Assembly: GCF_000721175.1 (NCBI RefSeq)
Contig: NZ_JOEZ01000045.1
Location: forward strand, 1-48,621
Reading direction: 5' to 3'
DNA: 48,621 bases
From: Streptomyces anulatus
GTDB taxonomy: Bacteria; Actinomycetota; Actinomycetes; Streptomycetales; Streptomycetaceae
Every line of letters starts with the position of its first letter. The stretch's first letter is position 1. The notes beneath the pieces are model-generated. The model was given only the letters and a program-made list of their open reading frames with translations. It had not been told where the DNA came from and ran no database searches. Shown one piece after another: positions 1-7,694 of the stretch. The position numbers and the translations under genes are program-made.

Positions 1-1
1 G

Positions 2-385
2 CGCAACGCCGGGGAGCGCTACACCTACGACCCCGACCGGTTCGACGACACCCCGGCCGCGCCCGCCGCGCCGCCGGTGAGCACCAGGAAGAAGGCCACA
101 GTGCCCGCGCAGGCAACCGCGCAGGCGCCGGAGCCCGTGCCCGTCGCCGTCGAACCGGTCAAGCCGGGCCTGTCGGCGACCGGGAAGAAGGTCGTGGCGT
201 TCCTCCAGCAGCACGGCAAGCCGGTCTCCCCGGCGATCATCGCCAAGAGCCTGGGGATGCCCGGCCCGCAGGTACGCACCGCGCTCAAGCGGATGAAAGA
301 CGACCCGACCATCCCGGTCGTCAACGTCGGCCACGGGGCGTGGGTCCACCAGGACCACGCCGCCGACTACATGGCCGCCGCCTGA
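2..385 (+). CDS. Partial CDS (5' end outside window): protein with winged-helix-like C terminus
   Basis: The frame is open from base 2 and runs without a start into the Met/Val-Ser-Thr-Arg stretch near base 77, so the gene begins left of the window; 127 codons are visible. The N-terminal visible part reads like the end of a folded domain (ERYTYDPDRF), followed by a Pro/Ala/Val linker and a C-terminal segment of about 60 residues beginning GLSATGKKVVAFL that has the helix-helix-recognition helix-wing pattern of a winged helix (SPAIIAKSLGMP, QVRTALKRMK, GHGAWV). It ends just before a strong hairpin terminator. A DNA-binding or regulatory role is an inference; the full protein is needed to name it. 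Confidence 0.75.
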   Translation, partial: RNAGERYTYDPDRFDDTPAAPAAPPVSTRKKATVPAQATAQAPEPVPVAVEPVKPGLSATGKKVVAFLQQHGKPVSPAIIAKSLGMPGPQVRTALKRMKDDPTIPVVNVGHGAWVHQDHAADYMAAA

Positions 386-409
386 CCCGCCCGCCCTCGA
401 CCCACACCA

Positions 410-453
410 CGGCGAAGGCCGGCCCCGTACGTACCTGGGGCCGGCCTTCGCCG
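410..453 (+). terminator. Perfect 17-bp hairpin terminator
   Basis: Left arm 410-426 and right arm 437-453 are perfect complements (17 bp, GC-rich) with a 10-nt loop. It lies 25 nt after the stop of the first gene. Because its right arm contains the GTG at 453, that GTG is unlikely to be the start of the next gene. Confidence 0.85.
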
Positions 454-482
454 TGATCCCCCAACCCACCCTGGAGCCCCGC

Positions 483-1424
483 GTGAATACCGAGCAGCAC
501 CCGGTCGGCCAGGCGGCCGCCCACCTCACCCGCACACCCGCCGTTCCCACCGCGATCTGGCAGCCCGCCCCACAGGCCCCCGCCCCGGCGCCGGCGCTGA
601 CGCTCTACCAGGTGCCGGTGCCCGGTGCCGTCCAGGTCCAGCTGCCCGACGGACGCATCGCCTGGGGCCGCCCCGTCGACCACCACCTGGACCCCGTGCC
701 CGCCCAGGCCGCCCCCACCGAGGCGATGCCGGGCTGGGCCAAGGCGGTCTCCCTCATCGCCGGAAGCCTCACCGTCATGGCCCTGGGCAGCGCCACCGCC
801 CTCCGGATCGCCGCCCCCGCCCTCGGAGGACTCGTGGACCTGCTCGACATGCTCTGGAAGGTCGCCCTGACCCTCGCGGTCATTCTTTTCGGCCTCTCCC
901 TCACCGGCCGGTTCCTCTTCACCGCCGCGCGCCGTACGGACACCGCCACCCCGGCCGCCGAACAGCAGCAGCCGATGGTGTTCGCCCCGCAGATCGACAC
1001 CGGCGGCACCCGGGTGTTCGGCCGCAGCGGCGACGTCAACATCCAGTTCGGCGACCGCAACCACATCGTCCCCGCACCACGGGGCCCGGGGCGGAGACCG
1101 GGCAGGCCGCCCGGCCCCACCACCACCTGTCACGAAGGAGTCCACCTCTTGTCCCCCAACAGCGCTGCGGAGATCCGGTACTGCGAGCACGCCGCCCGCG
1201 TCATCCGCATCGAAGCGCCCGCCATCACCGAGCTCGTCGCCGCGATGGCCCACCTCGACAAAGCCCTCGCCGCCGACCCCGCCCGGACCACCGGCCACTA
1301 CACCCCGCAGAACCGGCAGCACCTCGTCCCCGACTGGATCCACGGCAACGCCGACCAGATCCGCGCCCGGCTGGATGCCCTCACCAGCCGCTACCCCCGC
1401 CCCGACACCCCGCCCGCCTCCTGA
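483..1424 (+). CDS. Two-helix membrane protein with nucleic-acid-like GD-repeat tail; possible fusion of two genes
   Basis: I start at GTG 483, which has GGAG 7 nt upstream; the earlier GTG at 453 sits in the terminator. The 313-residue product has a Pro/Ala-rich N terminus, two predicted membrane segments (about residues 87-110 and 120-145), then a polar part with the motif GDVNIQFGDRNHI. After this comes a low-complexity Arg/Pro/Gly stretch that looks like translated intergenic DNA, then GAAGGAG followed by an in-frame TTG at 1149 and a clearly protein-like segment (SAAEIRYCEHAARVI). The simplest reading is two ancestral genes, 483 to about 1080 and 1149-1424, joined by loss of a stop. No family recognised. 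Confidence 0.65.
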   Translation: MNTEQHPVGQAAAHLTRTPAVPTAIWQPAPQAPAPAPALTLYQVPVPGAVQVQLPDGRIAWGRPVDHHLDPVPAQAAPTEAMPGWAKAVSLIAGSLTVMALGSATALRIAAPALGGLVDLLDMLWKVALTLAVILFGLSLTGRFLFTAARRTDTATPAAEQQQPMVFAPQIDTGGTRVFGRSGDVNIQFGDRNHIVPAPRGPGRRPGRPPGPTTTCHEGVHLLSPNSAAEIRYCEHAARVIRIEAPAITELVAAMAHLDKALAADPARTTGHYTPQNRQHLVPDWIHGNADQIRARLDALTSRYPRPDTPPAS

Positions 1425-1485
1425 CCCGTCCGCACACCCTCACCGCACCGTCCGATCACCGACCCCTCGAAGGAGAGCAGTCGCT

Positions 1486-1674
1486 TTGGCGAAAGCCGCA
1501 CCCAAGGTCATAGGCGTTCTGACCGCGCCCGCCCCGCCCACCTGGTGGGGCGCCAACCGCCTACCTGGGCACCCACAACGCCTCCACCGACGCCGCTTCC
1601 CGCGAGGACCGGCCCCGCCCGGCCCACACCGCACCCGACACCCGCCCCACCGCCCCGGAAGGCACCCGCCCATG
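1486..1674 (+). pseudogene. Small gene with probable +1 frameshift
   Basis: TTG 1486 follows GAAGGAG (1469-1475). The first part reads LAKAAPKVIGVLTAPAPP then TWWGAN in one frame; from about base 1555 the convincing protein continues in the next frame (AYLGTHNASTDAASREDR) and ends in a TGA at 1673-1675 region overlapping the ATG of the next gene in ATGA fashion. Removing one C near 1556 (aaccgcc to aacgcc) would restore a single reading frame of about 62 residues. In the unshifted frame the ORF runs on into the next gene as an Arg/Pro/His-rich tract typical of out-of-frame GC-rich DNA. It could be a sequencing indel or a true mutation. Function unknown. Confidence 0.5.
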
Positions 1675-2355
1675 AAGACGTCCACCCTCGCCTACCGCGG
1701 GCTCCAGATCCTCGGCTGGCTCCGGGACCGCGCCGACGACATCAGCAGCGCGTTCACGCTCGGCTGGTCGCACACCGCCCTGTGGCTCAAGGCGGCCGCA
1801 GTCGTCGGCGGCCTCGCCACGGCGGCCCTCCTGCTCGGCTGGGCCGGCGGCCTGGGCCTTCAGGCGGCCCACGCCCTGCCCTGGCCCACGCAGAAGGTTG
1901 CCGATCCCACCGGGCTGCTCGCCACGGTCGATCAGCCCGTGCGGCACTACCTGAACACCCACACCGCCCAGCTTCCCGTCACCGCCACCACCGCCTACGC
2001 CCTGTGGCAGGCCATCGGGGCGCTCGCCCTGGTCCTCGGCTTCTGCCGCTCCAGCGGCGGCCGGATCCTCTGGCTCCTGTGGGGCGCCTTCACCGTCGCC
2101 GCAGCCTTCACCGGCACCCCGGCCCCCGGCCGGGAAGTCGCCGCCGGGATCGCCGCCTTGGGCTGGGCCGCACTGAGCCTGCTCGCGCTGCGCGGCATCA
2201 GCCTCTCCCCGACCGCTCTTATCCACGTTCACGTCCAGGCCCCGCCGGCCCCGCCCGCACCGCAGGTCCACACCGCCATCCACGTCCCCCACCCGGCCCC
2301 CGCCTCGCCCGTCCTCAAGCCCTTCGACCCCCAGCAGCCTCCCTCCCTCAACTGA
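1672..2355 (+). CDS. Multi-pass membrane protein, unknown function
   Basis: ATG 1672 is preceded by GGAAGG and overlaps the stop of the small gene upstream (ATGA), suggesting translational coupling. The 227-residue product has four likely membrane segments: about residues 40-62, 100-123, 130-148 and 155-178. The last 45 residues are Pro/His/Val-rich with repeated VH pairs (HVHVQAPPAPPAPQVHTAIH) and probably lie outside the membrane. Such small multi-pass proteins are common in conjugative elements of streptomycetes (spread-type functions), but no specific family could be assigned. It is followed by a 17-bp hairpin terminator. Confidence 0.75.
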   Translation: MKTSTLAYRGLQILGWLRDRADDISSAFTLGWSHTALWLKAAAVVGGLATAALLLGWAGGLGLQAAHALPWPTQKVADPTGLLATVDQPVRHYLNTHTAQLPVTATTAYALWQAIGALALVLGFCRSSGGRILWLLWGAFTVAAAFTGTPAPGREVAAGIAALGWAALSLLALRGISLSPTALIHVHVQAPPAPPAPQVHTAIHVPHPAPASPVLKPFDPQQPPSLN

Positions 2356-2477
2356 CCGGACGCTCCGCCTGGTCCTCGCCCACCCCCACCCGGGGGCCGG
2401 GCCAGGGCCGGACAGGCCGCCCGGCCACCGCGCCCGCCCGGCGCCCGGCACCAAGTACGGCCGCCCCCCATTACCTG

Positions 2478-2512
2478 CCGCGCCCCGCAGACGGACCGTC
2501 TGCGGGGCGCGG
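2478..2512 (+). terminator. Perfect 17-bp hairpin
   Basis: Arms 2478-2494 and 2496-2512 are perfectly complementary with a single-base apex (A2495). It separates the membrane-protein gene from the gene at 2553. Confidence 0.8.
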
Positions 2513-2552
2513 TGCTGCCCGCACACCTCCCGCATGCGAAGGAGCACAACCC

Positions 2553-3176
2553 ATGGCACTCAGCGACCTCTTCACCCGCAGGCCCGCCGCCCCCGCGCCC
2601 GCCCCGCCGACGGAGGCCCCCGAGCCGAGGGCGTGGCCGGAGATCGGCGAGACGTGGAAGCCCGAAGGTCTCCCCGTCGCCGAGCGGTACTACAACCAGG
2701 CCAACGCCGTCGTCCTCGTCGCCAGCACCGGCCACAACCCCTACGGCACCACCTACTACCTGGTCGCCTGCCTGGGCTGCCACTTCCTGAGCACCCGCAC
2801 CAAGTACCACGACTCGCACATCCAGTACACGCTGACGACGGCCGCGGGCGCCGCCAACGATCACGCGGCAACCTGCCGGGCACTTCCCCGCGAGCTCCCG
2901 GCCCGCCCCGACGAGAGCGCGGCCCGCCGTCTCCTGCACTCCTGGGTGCGCACCATGCTGCGCCGCCGGGACCTGCAGTACACCGACTTCGACGTCCACG
3001 ACCTCGACTCCGGACGCCTGGAGCTCCAGCGCACCAACGAGTGGATCCAGACCGAGCTGGAAGCGCTCGCGATCGAGGAGAGCGGCCTCCTGTCCGCCCG
3101 ACCCGACGAGCACACCGGCACCGTCCGCTTCCGGATCCTGCCCCAGCTGCCCGCCGCCCGCACCGCGGGCCACTGA
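2553..3176 (+). CDS. Conserved zinc-binding-type protein, unknown function
   Basis: ATG 2553 has GAAGGAG 9 nt upstream. The 207-residue product starts with a short Pro/Ala-rich segment, then a domain with CLGCHF (about residue 74) and a HAATC motif about 30 residues later, which could form a CxxC/HxxxC zinc site. The second half is predicted helical and contains RRLLHSWVRTMLRRRD. No membrane segment or signal peptide. It sits between two hairpins and so is probably its own transcription unit or an operon member with partial termination. I do not recognise the family. Confidence 0.75.
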   Translation: MALSDLFTRRPAAPAPAPPTEAPEPRAWPEIGETWKPEGLPVAERYYNQANAVVLVASTGHNPYGTTYYLVACLGCHFLSTRTKYHDSHIQYTLTTAAGAANDHAATCRALPRELPARPDESAARRLLHSWVRTMLRRRDLQYTDFDVHDLDSGRLELQRTNEWIQTELEALAIEESGLLSARPDEHTGTVRFRILPQLPAARTAGH

Positions 3177-3180
3177 ACGC

Positions 3181-3217
3181 CCGGGGCGGCCGCCGGCACT
3201 TGGCCCGGCCGCCCCGG
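3181..3217 (+). terminator. 12-bp GC hairpin
   Basis: Arms 3181-3192 and 3206-3217 pair perfectly (ccggggcggccg / cggccgccccgg) with a 13-nt loop, directly after the stop at 3176. Confidence 0.7.
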
Positions 3218-3285
3218 AGCACCCCCCGCCCGGGGGCCGCGTCACCGCCTGCCCGCACCACATCGCGCTCTCTGGAGGTTTCTTC

Positions 3286-3393
3286 GTGCTCATCCCCCGC
3301 CCGCGCCGCCGGATCGGCCGTCCCCGCCCGCAGCGCCCCGGAACCCGCTACCCGCTTCCCCAGCGCCGCCTCCCCGGCACCTGGAGCCGGTAA
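3286..3393 (+). CDS. Small Arg/Pro-rich ORF (35 aa), leader-like
   Basis: GTG 3286 follows CTGGAGG by 8 nt. The 35-codon product is Arg/Pro-rich (RPRRRIGRPRPQRPG, YPLPQRRLPGTWSR) and its TAA overlaps the ATG of the next gene (TAATG at 3391-3395). The good ribosome binding site and the stop/start overlap support translation, at least as a coupling leader for the zinc-protein gene. Its sequence has the codon composition expected of GC-rich DNA, so a peptide function is not certain. Confidence 0.5.
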   Translation: MLIPRPRRRIGRPRPQRPGTRYPLPQRRLPGTWSR

Positions 3394-3857
3394 TGGGGCG
3401 CACCCGCAAGCAGCGGCGCGAGGTGGTCCGGGTGCCGCGCGGCGAGACGCTCCTGCCCGAGTACGACCGCGGCGCAGTGCCCGAGGGCCTCGTCACCCGG
3501 CGCACTTTGCGGGATATGGGACTGAGCCCCGGTGACAACGAGGGCCCGGTCGCGATCCTGCGGTGCCGACTGTGCGCCACCCGCCCGAACTGGTCCTGCC
3601 GCCACCCCACCCGCGGCTTCCTTCTCCGGGTCGACCTGGCCCGCCCCAAGCGCGTCCCGACGCTGGCTCAGGAGCTCGCGCTGGACCGTGCGATGGCCGC
3701 CAGGAGCACCTGCTCGAAGTGCTCGCGCCGGTACTACTACTGCCTCCCCCTGCACACCGTGGGCTCCTGTGACCCCTGCGCCCAGGGATACGAACCCACC
3801 CCCGGCACCTACGTCCACACCACCACCACGCCGGTCACGCACCGCCTGGCCGCCTGA
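3393..3857 (+). CDS. RRQRL-motif-type zinc-binding protein
   Basis: 154 residues, ATG overlapping the upstream TAA. The centre reads VPEGLVTRRTLRDMGLSPG, RCRLCATRP, FLLRVDLARPKRVPTLAQE, ALDRAMAARSTCSKCSRRYYYCLP and CDPC, which is the plan of the actinobacterial RRQRL motif-containing zinc-binding family: a TRRxLR(x)MGL helix, a CxxC, a VDLAxPKRxPT segment, then further Cys pairs. Here the eponymous motif is RRTLR rather than RRQRL. Cys positions form three pairs that could bind one or two zinc ions. Such proteins are frequent on Streptomyces mobile elements; biochemical role unknown. Confidence 0.8.
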   Translation: MGRTRKQRREVVRVPRGETLLPEYDRGAVPEGLVTRRTLRDMGLSPGDNEGPVAILRCRLCATRPNWSCRHPTRGFLLRVDLARPKRVPTLAQELALDRAMAARSTCSKCSRRYYYCLPLHTVGSCDPCAQGYEPTPGTYVHTTTTPVTHRLAA

Positions 3858-3886
3858 ACAACCACTTCTTGAAGGAGCAGCACACG

Positions 3887-4360
3887 ATGACCGAGACCCT
3901 CACGCCGCCCGCCGCCGGCTCCCCGCTGGCGCTGCTGTTCGGCATCACCACCGCCGCGCAGCTGGCCGCCCGCGTCGTCCAGGACGAGGAGCGCGACATG
4001 GCGGCGACCGCGGCCGCCGACCACGTCTACGCCGCCTACCCGAACACCCTGGGCCGGGCGGTCGACCACGACGCGTGGACCGGCTTCCCTACCCTGCGGG
4101 ACCACGGACTGCAGCCCAGCGCGGTGGCCTACCTTGACGGCGGGCTTTGGCTCCACCACACCATCCCCGCCCTCGGCGACTTCCGCGACGTCCTCACCCT
4201 GCTCGTGCCGTGCGACTGCGGCCACGGCTACGTCCCCTCGCTCCTCGAGGACGAGAACGACCTCCTGGAGCTCCTCAGGGAACTGCGCCTTGCCGGCGGG
4301 CGCGCGGTGCACCGTGGTGACACCGGCGGCCCGTACTGCGCCAGCATCCCGGCCCGCTGA
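3887..4360 (+). CDS. Conserved hypothetical protein
   Basis: The start is ATG 3887, 9 nt after GAAGGAG; an upstream TTG at 3869 overlaps that ribosome binding site and is rejected. The 157-residue product is mainly acidic and helical, with DEERDMAATAAADHVYAAYP, a Cys pair (VPCDCGHGYV) and DENDLLELLRELR. The CDCGHG motif resembles part of a zinc-binding or DnaJ-type site but a second pair is missing. It directly precedes the zinc-motif gene at 4365 with 4 nt spacing, so they are likely co-translated. Family not recognised. Confidence 0.7.
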   Translation: MTETLTPPAAGSPLALLFGITTAAQLAARVVQDEERDMAATAAADHVYAAYPNTLGRAVDHDAWTGFPTLRDHGLQPSAVAYLDGGLWLHHTIPALGDFRDVLTLLVPCDCGHGYVPSLLEDENDLLELLRELRLAGGRAVHRGDTGGPYCASIPAR

Positions 4361-4364
4361 GCAG

Positions 4365-4652
4365 GTGCGCACTCCGCCCCGCTCGCTGATGGCGGCCGTT
4401 GCGGTGCCTCTGGCGCTCGCAGCGGCCACCGCAGTCCTCAAGGCCGGTCACTGGAAGCTGTACGCCGACCGGCACCGCATCCACCTCACCCCCGTCGCCC
4501 GCCGCTCCTGCCCCGACTGCCGGGGCACGGGCGGCTGGTGGACCGGCGGGCCGTTCCCGGAGATGGAGGCGTGCGGCTGCTGGGCCGAGCGGCCCGAGCT
4601 CTGCATCCGGCTCCTGCCCCTCCCGGCCCCGGCCGACGAACCGCCGTTCTGA
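4365..4652 (+). CDS. Small membrane-anchored zinc-motif protein
   Basis: GTG 4365 starts four bases after the upstream stop, consistent with coupled translation; ATG 4389 is the alternative. The 95-residue product has a hydrophobic N-terminal helix (MAAVAVPLALAAATAVLKAG), then a soluble part with CPDCRGTGGWW and CGCW, i.e. a CxxCxGxG element like the DnaJ zinc repeats followed by a second Cys pair. This suggests a zinc-stabilised cytoplasmic tail anchored to the membrane. Function unknown; it lies directly ahead of a 14-bp terminator. Confidence 0.65.
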   Translation: MRTPPRSLMAAVAVPLALAAATAVLKAGHWKLYADRHRIHLTPVARRSCPDCRGTGGWWTGGPFPEMEACGCWAERPELCIRLLPLPAPADEPPF

Positions 4653-4657
4653 AACGG

Positions 4658-4690
4658 CCTCCGCCCCGGCCACCAAGGCCGGGGCGGAGG
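4658..4690 (+). terminator. 14-bp hairpin terminator
   Basis: Arms 4658-4671 and 4677-4690 are perfectly complementary, loop ACCAA, six bases after the stop at 4652. Confidence 0.8.
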
Positions 4691-4769
4691 TTCGCGCCCG
4701 GGCGGCCGCAGCACCGGCAAAGGCCGGCCGCCCGCTCCCTCACCCCTTCGAGATCAGGAGAACCCCAGC

Positions 4770-5282
4770 ATGCACGCTCACCGTCCCGCCGTCTTCGCCG
4801 CCCTGCTCGGCCTGGGCCGCGCCGGAAGCGCCATCGGCGATTTTTGGATGCAGAACGATTTCTGCGCCCGTGTGAAGGGCGCCTCGGATGACCACCCGGT
4901 CACCTACGAGGACCCGGCCACGAAGGAGAAGACGACCCACGGCACGGCTGCTGGCCGTTCCGCGTGCCTTCACCACTGCCTGACCTATACGGCCACGCAG
5001 GCGATCGTGGCCGGGGCCGGGGCCCGCGCGCTCGGCATCCGGGTCCACCCGGCCGCCGCCGCGGCCGCGCTCGCCCTCTCGTTCGGCACGCACTACGCCG
5101 CGGACCGCAGGGTCCCCGGCAAGGGACTGCTGGAGAGCATCGCCACCAAGACCGGCAAGGGCGGCTTCTACCAGCTGGCCTCGCACGGAATCAACGGGGC
5201 GTTCCAGCTCGACTCCGCCTGGCACCACGGCTGGGAAACGGTCGCCGCGCTGATCGCCACCACCAAGGCCACTCCGCGGTGA
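4770..5282 (+). CDS. Membrane-associated protein, DUF3307-like
   Basis: ATG 4770 follows AGGAG by 9 nt. The 170-residue product has a GDFWMQNDFCARVKG motif near residue 25 and a HHCLTYTATQ motif near residue 73, followed by a hydrophobic Ala-rich helix and an HYAADRRVPGKG segment. This order of GDxxxQ, then His-rich helix, then HxxxD resembles the DUF3307 family of small membrane proteins found in phages and plasmids; the assignment is by pattern only. Its stop overlaps the GTG of the next gene (GTGA), starting a run of four overlapping genes. Confidence 0.6.
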   Translation: MHAHRPAVFAALLGLGRAGSAIGDFWMQNDFCARVKGASDDHPVTYEDPATKEKTTHGTAAGRSACLHHCLTYTATQAIVAGAGARALGIRVHPAAAAAALALSFGTHYAADRRVPGKGLLESIATKTGKGGFYQLASHGINGAFQLDSAWHHGWETVAALIATTKATPR

Positions 5283-5629
5283 CCGGCCGCTCCCGCACCC
5301 GCCTGGAGCGTGTCCGCGGCTCGCTCGGCATCGCCCAGCTCGCCCTCCAGCAGATCGAGGACGACCTGACCGCCGACGACATCGACGCCCCCGAGCTCGC
5401 CGCGATCCTGCACGAGCTCCAGGAGGACATCGACGTCCCCGGCGGCCTCTTCCCCGCGCTCGCGCAGCTGGTCTCCACCGCCGCCCACAAGGCGGAGCAG
5501 ATCGAGCCGGACCGCGACGGCAACGCCTCCTGCTCCCTGCACGAGGCAGCCGCCCTGCTCACCGACAACGCCGGGCAGCGCATGAACTGGGCCGCCCGCG
5601 CCCTTCACCCGCAAGGAGAGCTCGCATGA
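5279..5629 (+). CDS. Small helical acidic protein
   Basis: GTG 5279 overlaps the upstream stop; TGA 5627-5629 overlaps the next ATG at 5626. The 116-residue product is almost entirely helical and acidic, with repeated LxxLxxDxD patterns (LALQQIEDDLTADDID, LAAILHELQEDIDVP). No Cys pair, no membrane segment. The tight coupling on both sides suggests it works with the neighbouring P-loop protein, perhaps as a partner or regulator, but no family could be named. Confidence 0.7.
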   Translation: MTGRSRTRLERVRGSLGIAQLALQQIEDDLTADDIDAPELAAILHELQEDIDVPGGLFPALAQLVSTAAHKAEQIEPDRDGNASCSLHEAAALLTDNAGQRMNWAARALHPQGELA

Positions 5630-6585
5630 CCTCGCTGACCTATCCGGACCTGCCAGAACGCTGCCTCGTGGTCCTCATCGGTGCCTCCGGTGCGGGCAAG
5701 TCGACGCTGGCCGCGACCTGGCCCGCCTCCCAGGTCCTGTCCCTGGACGCACTGCGCGAAGCGGTGAGCGACGACGCCGGCGAGCAGGACGCGACCGGCG
5801 ACGCCGTCGACGCCCTGCACCTGATCCTGGAGCGACGGATGGCCCGGCGCCGCTTCACGGTCATCGACGCCACGAACGTCTCCAGGGCGGCGAGGGAGCC
5901 CCTGATCGCCGCCGCCAAGCGGCACAACATGCCCGCCGTCGCGGTCATGGTCACCACCCCCGCCTCCGTCTGTGTCGAGCGACAGGACCCGCGGCCGGCC
6001 AACCGGACCGTCCCCAACGACACGGTCCACCAGCAGCACAAAGCCATGGTCCACTCGCACCCGCAACTCAAGGCGGAGGGCTTCAACGAGGTCGTCTTCG
6101 CCGACAGCCTCTACCGGCTGCTGCCCTTCCTGGAACGCCTCAGCCAGACACGGAACGCCGCCCTCGGTCTGGACGGCGGCGACGGCCTGGGCGACCTGCT
6201 GCTCGTACGCCGGACGTTCGGCGACGAGATCCTGCCGCTGTGGCAGTGGAAGCCCGGCTCGGACGTCGCCGGCGGCGACCGCGTCGCGGAGATCCGCCTC
6301 GGTCAGATGTACCTCACCCTCGCTCTGCGCACCGACGTGGACGGCGAGGGCGACCTCGGGTTCGACGTCATGCTGCCCTGCCCGCACGACGACGAATGCA
6401 CCGGCTACGCCTGGGCGCCCGCCTACAGCATCAGCTGCCTCTTCCGGGCGCTGAGCGGCGGACTGGACGACGACGAGGACATCGTCTGCACCGTCCACGG
6501 CCCCAACGGCGAGGACGACCAGGACGACGACCCCGAGGGCCGCGCGGACCTGGAAGAGCAGTTCGCGGCCGCGGTCCGCGAGTGA
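5626..6585 (+). CDS. P-loop kinase-like protein (AAA_33/polynucleotide-kinase type) with C-terminal extension
   Basis: 319 residues. Walker A GASGAGKST at residues 19-27, followed by SLDALREAV, then VIDATNVSRAAREPLI near residue 85, the DATN signature of AAA_33/Pnkp-type nucleotide kinases, and an RxxxxxxRTVPNDTV lid-like segment. These enzymes phosphorylate small substrates or polynucleotide 5' ends. After about residue 170 there is an extra, acidic domain (LPLWQWKPGSDV, ending DDQDDDPEGR) not seen in the minimal kinase. A second, shorter relative lies at 9843. ATGA overlap with the upstream gene and GTGA overlap with the next one indicate an operon. Confidence 0.8.
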   Translation: MTSLTYPDLPERCLVVLIGASGAGKSTLAATWPASQVLSLDALREAVSDDAGEQDATGDAVDALHLILERRMARRRFTVIDATNVSRAAREPLIAAAKRHNMPAVAVMVTTPASVCVERQDPRPANRTVPNDTVHQQHKAMVHSHPQLKAEGFNEVVFADSLYRLLPFLERLSQTRNAALGLDGGDGLGDLLLVRRTFGDEILPLWQWKPGSDVAGGDRVAEIRLGQMYLTLALRTDVDGEGDLGFDVMLPCPHDDECTGYAWAPAYSISCLFRALSGGLDDDEDIVCTVHGPNGEDDQDDDPEGRADLEEQFAAAVRE

Positions 6586-6761
6586 GCCGCGCTGCCGACG
6601 GTCCGCACCCGCTCACCCCGGCCGGTCTCCCGGCCGGGGATGAGTGGGCGCGCGGGTGCCCGGACTGCCACCTTCCGATCCAGGGCGGAAGCGCCGGCCT
6701 CGCCGCGCACCGCCGCACCAGCGCGGGCGACCCGCGCCGCCAGATCAACATCCAGTTATGA
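6582..6761 (+). CDS. Small zinc-knuckle-like protein (59 aa)
   Basis: GTG 6582 overlaps the kinase stop. The short product contains DEWARGCPDCHLPI and, further on, AAHRRTSAGDP; the CPDC pair plus His could bind zinc, as in many phage and plasmid small proteins that follow a plan of CPxC then H. Coupled translation with the P-loop gene supports that it is real. Role unknown. Confidence 0.6.
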   Translation: MSRAADGPHPLTPAGLPAGDEWARGCPDCHLPIQGGSAGLAAHRRTSAGDPRRQINIQL

Positions 6762-6798
6762 GCGGCCCGGCCGCTCTCACCCCTTCACGGAGGCCCGC

Positions 6799-7572
6799 AT
6801 GGCCCGCAAGCCCATCACCTGGTACATCGCCACTCCCGCCGACGGCATCATCGAGAAGTCCCGGCACGCCGGAACCCCGGTGAACCTCGCCGCCAACATC
6901 GGCCAGATCATCGACCACCCCCAGCCCTGCACCAACCTGTGGTTCGACGAGAGCGAGTTCTCGTACTTCCGCATGGTCAAGCGCGTCGGCGAGGTCCTGG
7001 AGGACACCGGTATCTGGCCCGGCACCTGGCCCGTGCGGCTGTGGATCGTGGAACCGCTCGGTGAGACCGGCAACTGGAGCCAGCGCTACTACCCCTACCG
7101 GCTGCTCTCCCACCAGATCCGCGTCCTCGAGGAGACCGACGCCCACCCCGCTCTCGGGGCCGCCGGCCGCGACGTCCTGAACGTCATCCAGCAGGAGATC
7201 CCCGAGCGCGCCGGGCGCTGGGCCGCGGACTGGGACGCCGACCCCGAGGGCATGCGCGACCGGACGTGGAACTGGGAGCAGTGCGGCGGCCCCACCTGCG
7301 GCAGCGGCCGGTGGGCGGACTCCATCGCCATGGCGGTATCGCACAACCGCCGCGAGTCGGCCGCCCAGACCTGGATCGAGCACCTCGCACGGAACACCGT
7401 CGACCAGGCCCTCGCCGACACCGACGCCAGCATGATGGCCCGCTGCTACGCCTACGGCCGCGCCACCGGCTGCGCGGTCGCCGCCCAGCACCAGGCCCGC
7501 TTCGAGCCGTACGTCCTGGACGCGCTGCGCGGCATCGGCCTCGACTCCCCCGCCCCGGCCGTGTCCGCCTGA
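6799..7572 (+). CDS. Conserved hypothetical protein
   Basis: ATG 6799 lies 8 nt after CGGAGG. The 257-residue product is mixed alpha/beta, Trp-rich (ITWYIATPADGII, GTWPVRLWIVEP, AADWDADPEGMRDRTWNWE) with no obvious catalytic motif, signal peptide or membrane helix. Two Cys are close together (CGGPTCGSG). It is the last gene of the run 4770-7572 and is followed by a regulatory-looking region with two palindromes. I do not recognise it. Confidence 0.75.
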   Translation: MARKPITWYIATPADGIIEKSRHAGTPVNLAANIGQIIDHPQPCTNLWFDESEFSYFRMVKRVGEVLEDTGIWPGTWPVRLWIVEPLGETGNWSQRYYPYRLLSHQIRVLEETDAHPALGAAGRDVLNVIQQEIPERAGRWAADWDADPEGMRDRTWNWEQCGGPTCGSGRWADSIAMAVSHNRRESAAQTWIEHLARNTVDQALADTDASMMARCYAYGRATGCAVAAQHQARFEPYVLDALRGIGLDSPAPAVSA

Positions 7573-7586
7573 CCTGCACGAACAGA

Positions 7587-7638
7587 AAACGCATCCTCAG
7601 AAGATGCCAAACGCTTGAAACGCATCCTTCAAGGATGC
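7587..7638. promoter_or_regulatory. Two related 17-bp palindromic sites spaced 31 bp
   Basis: AAACGCATCCT occurs at 7587-7597 and 7618-7628, spaced 31 bp (about three helical turns), with a shorter AAACGC at 7609. Each starts a 17-bp palindrome: imperfect at 7591-7607 (GCATC...GATGC) and perfect at 7622-7638. The local AT content is higher than the surroundings. The layout fits an operator bound cooperatively by a dimeric repressor, upstream of the gene at 7695, but no binding protein is identified. Confidence 0.5.
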
Positions 7639-7648
7639 ATTATTGGTT

Positions 7649-7674
7649 GTGCGGGGGTCATTCGGCCCCCGCAC
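7649..7674 (+). terminator. 9-bp hairpin
   Basis: GTGCGGGGG (7649-7657) pairs with CCCCCGCAC (7666-7674), loop 8 nt. It lies between the palindromic sites and the gene at 7695, so it may act as terminator for upstream transcription or as a leader hairpin. Confidence 0.55.
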
Positions 7675-7694
7675 TCTCCGACCAAGGAGCAGCT

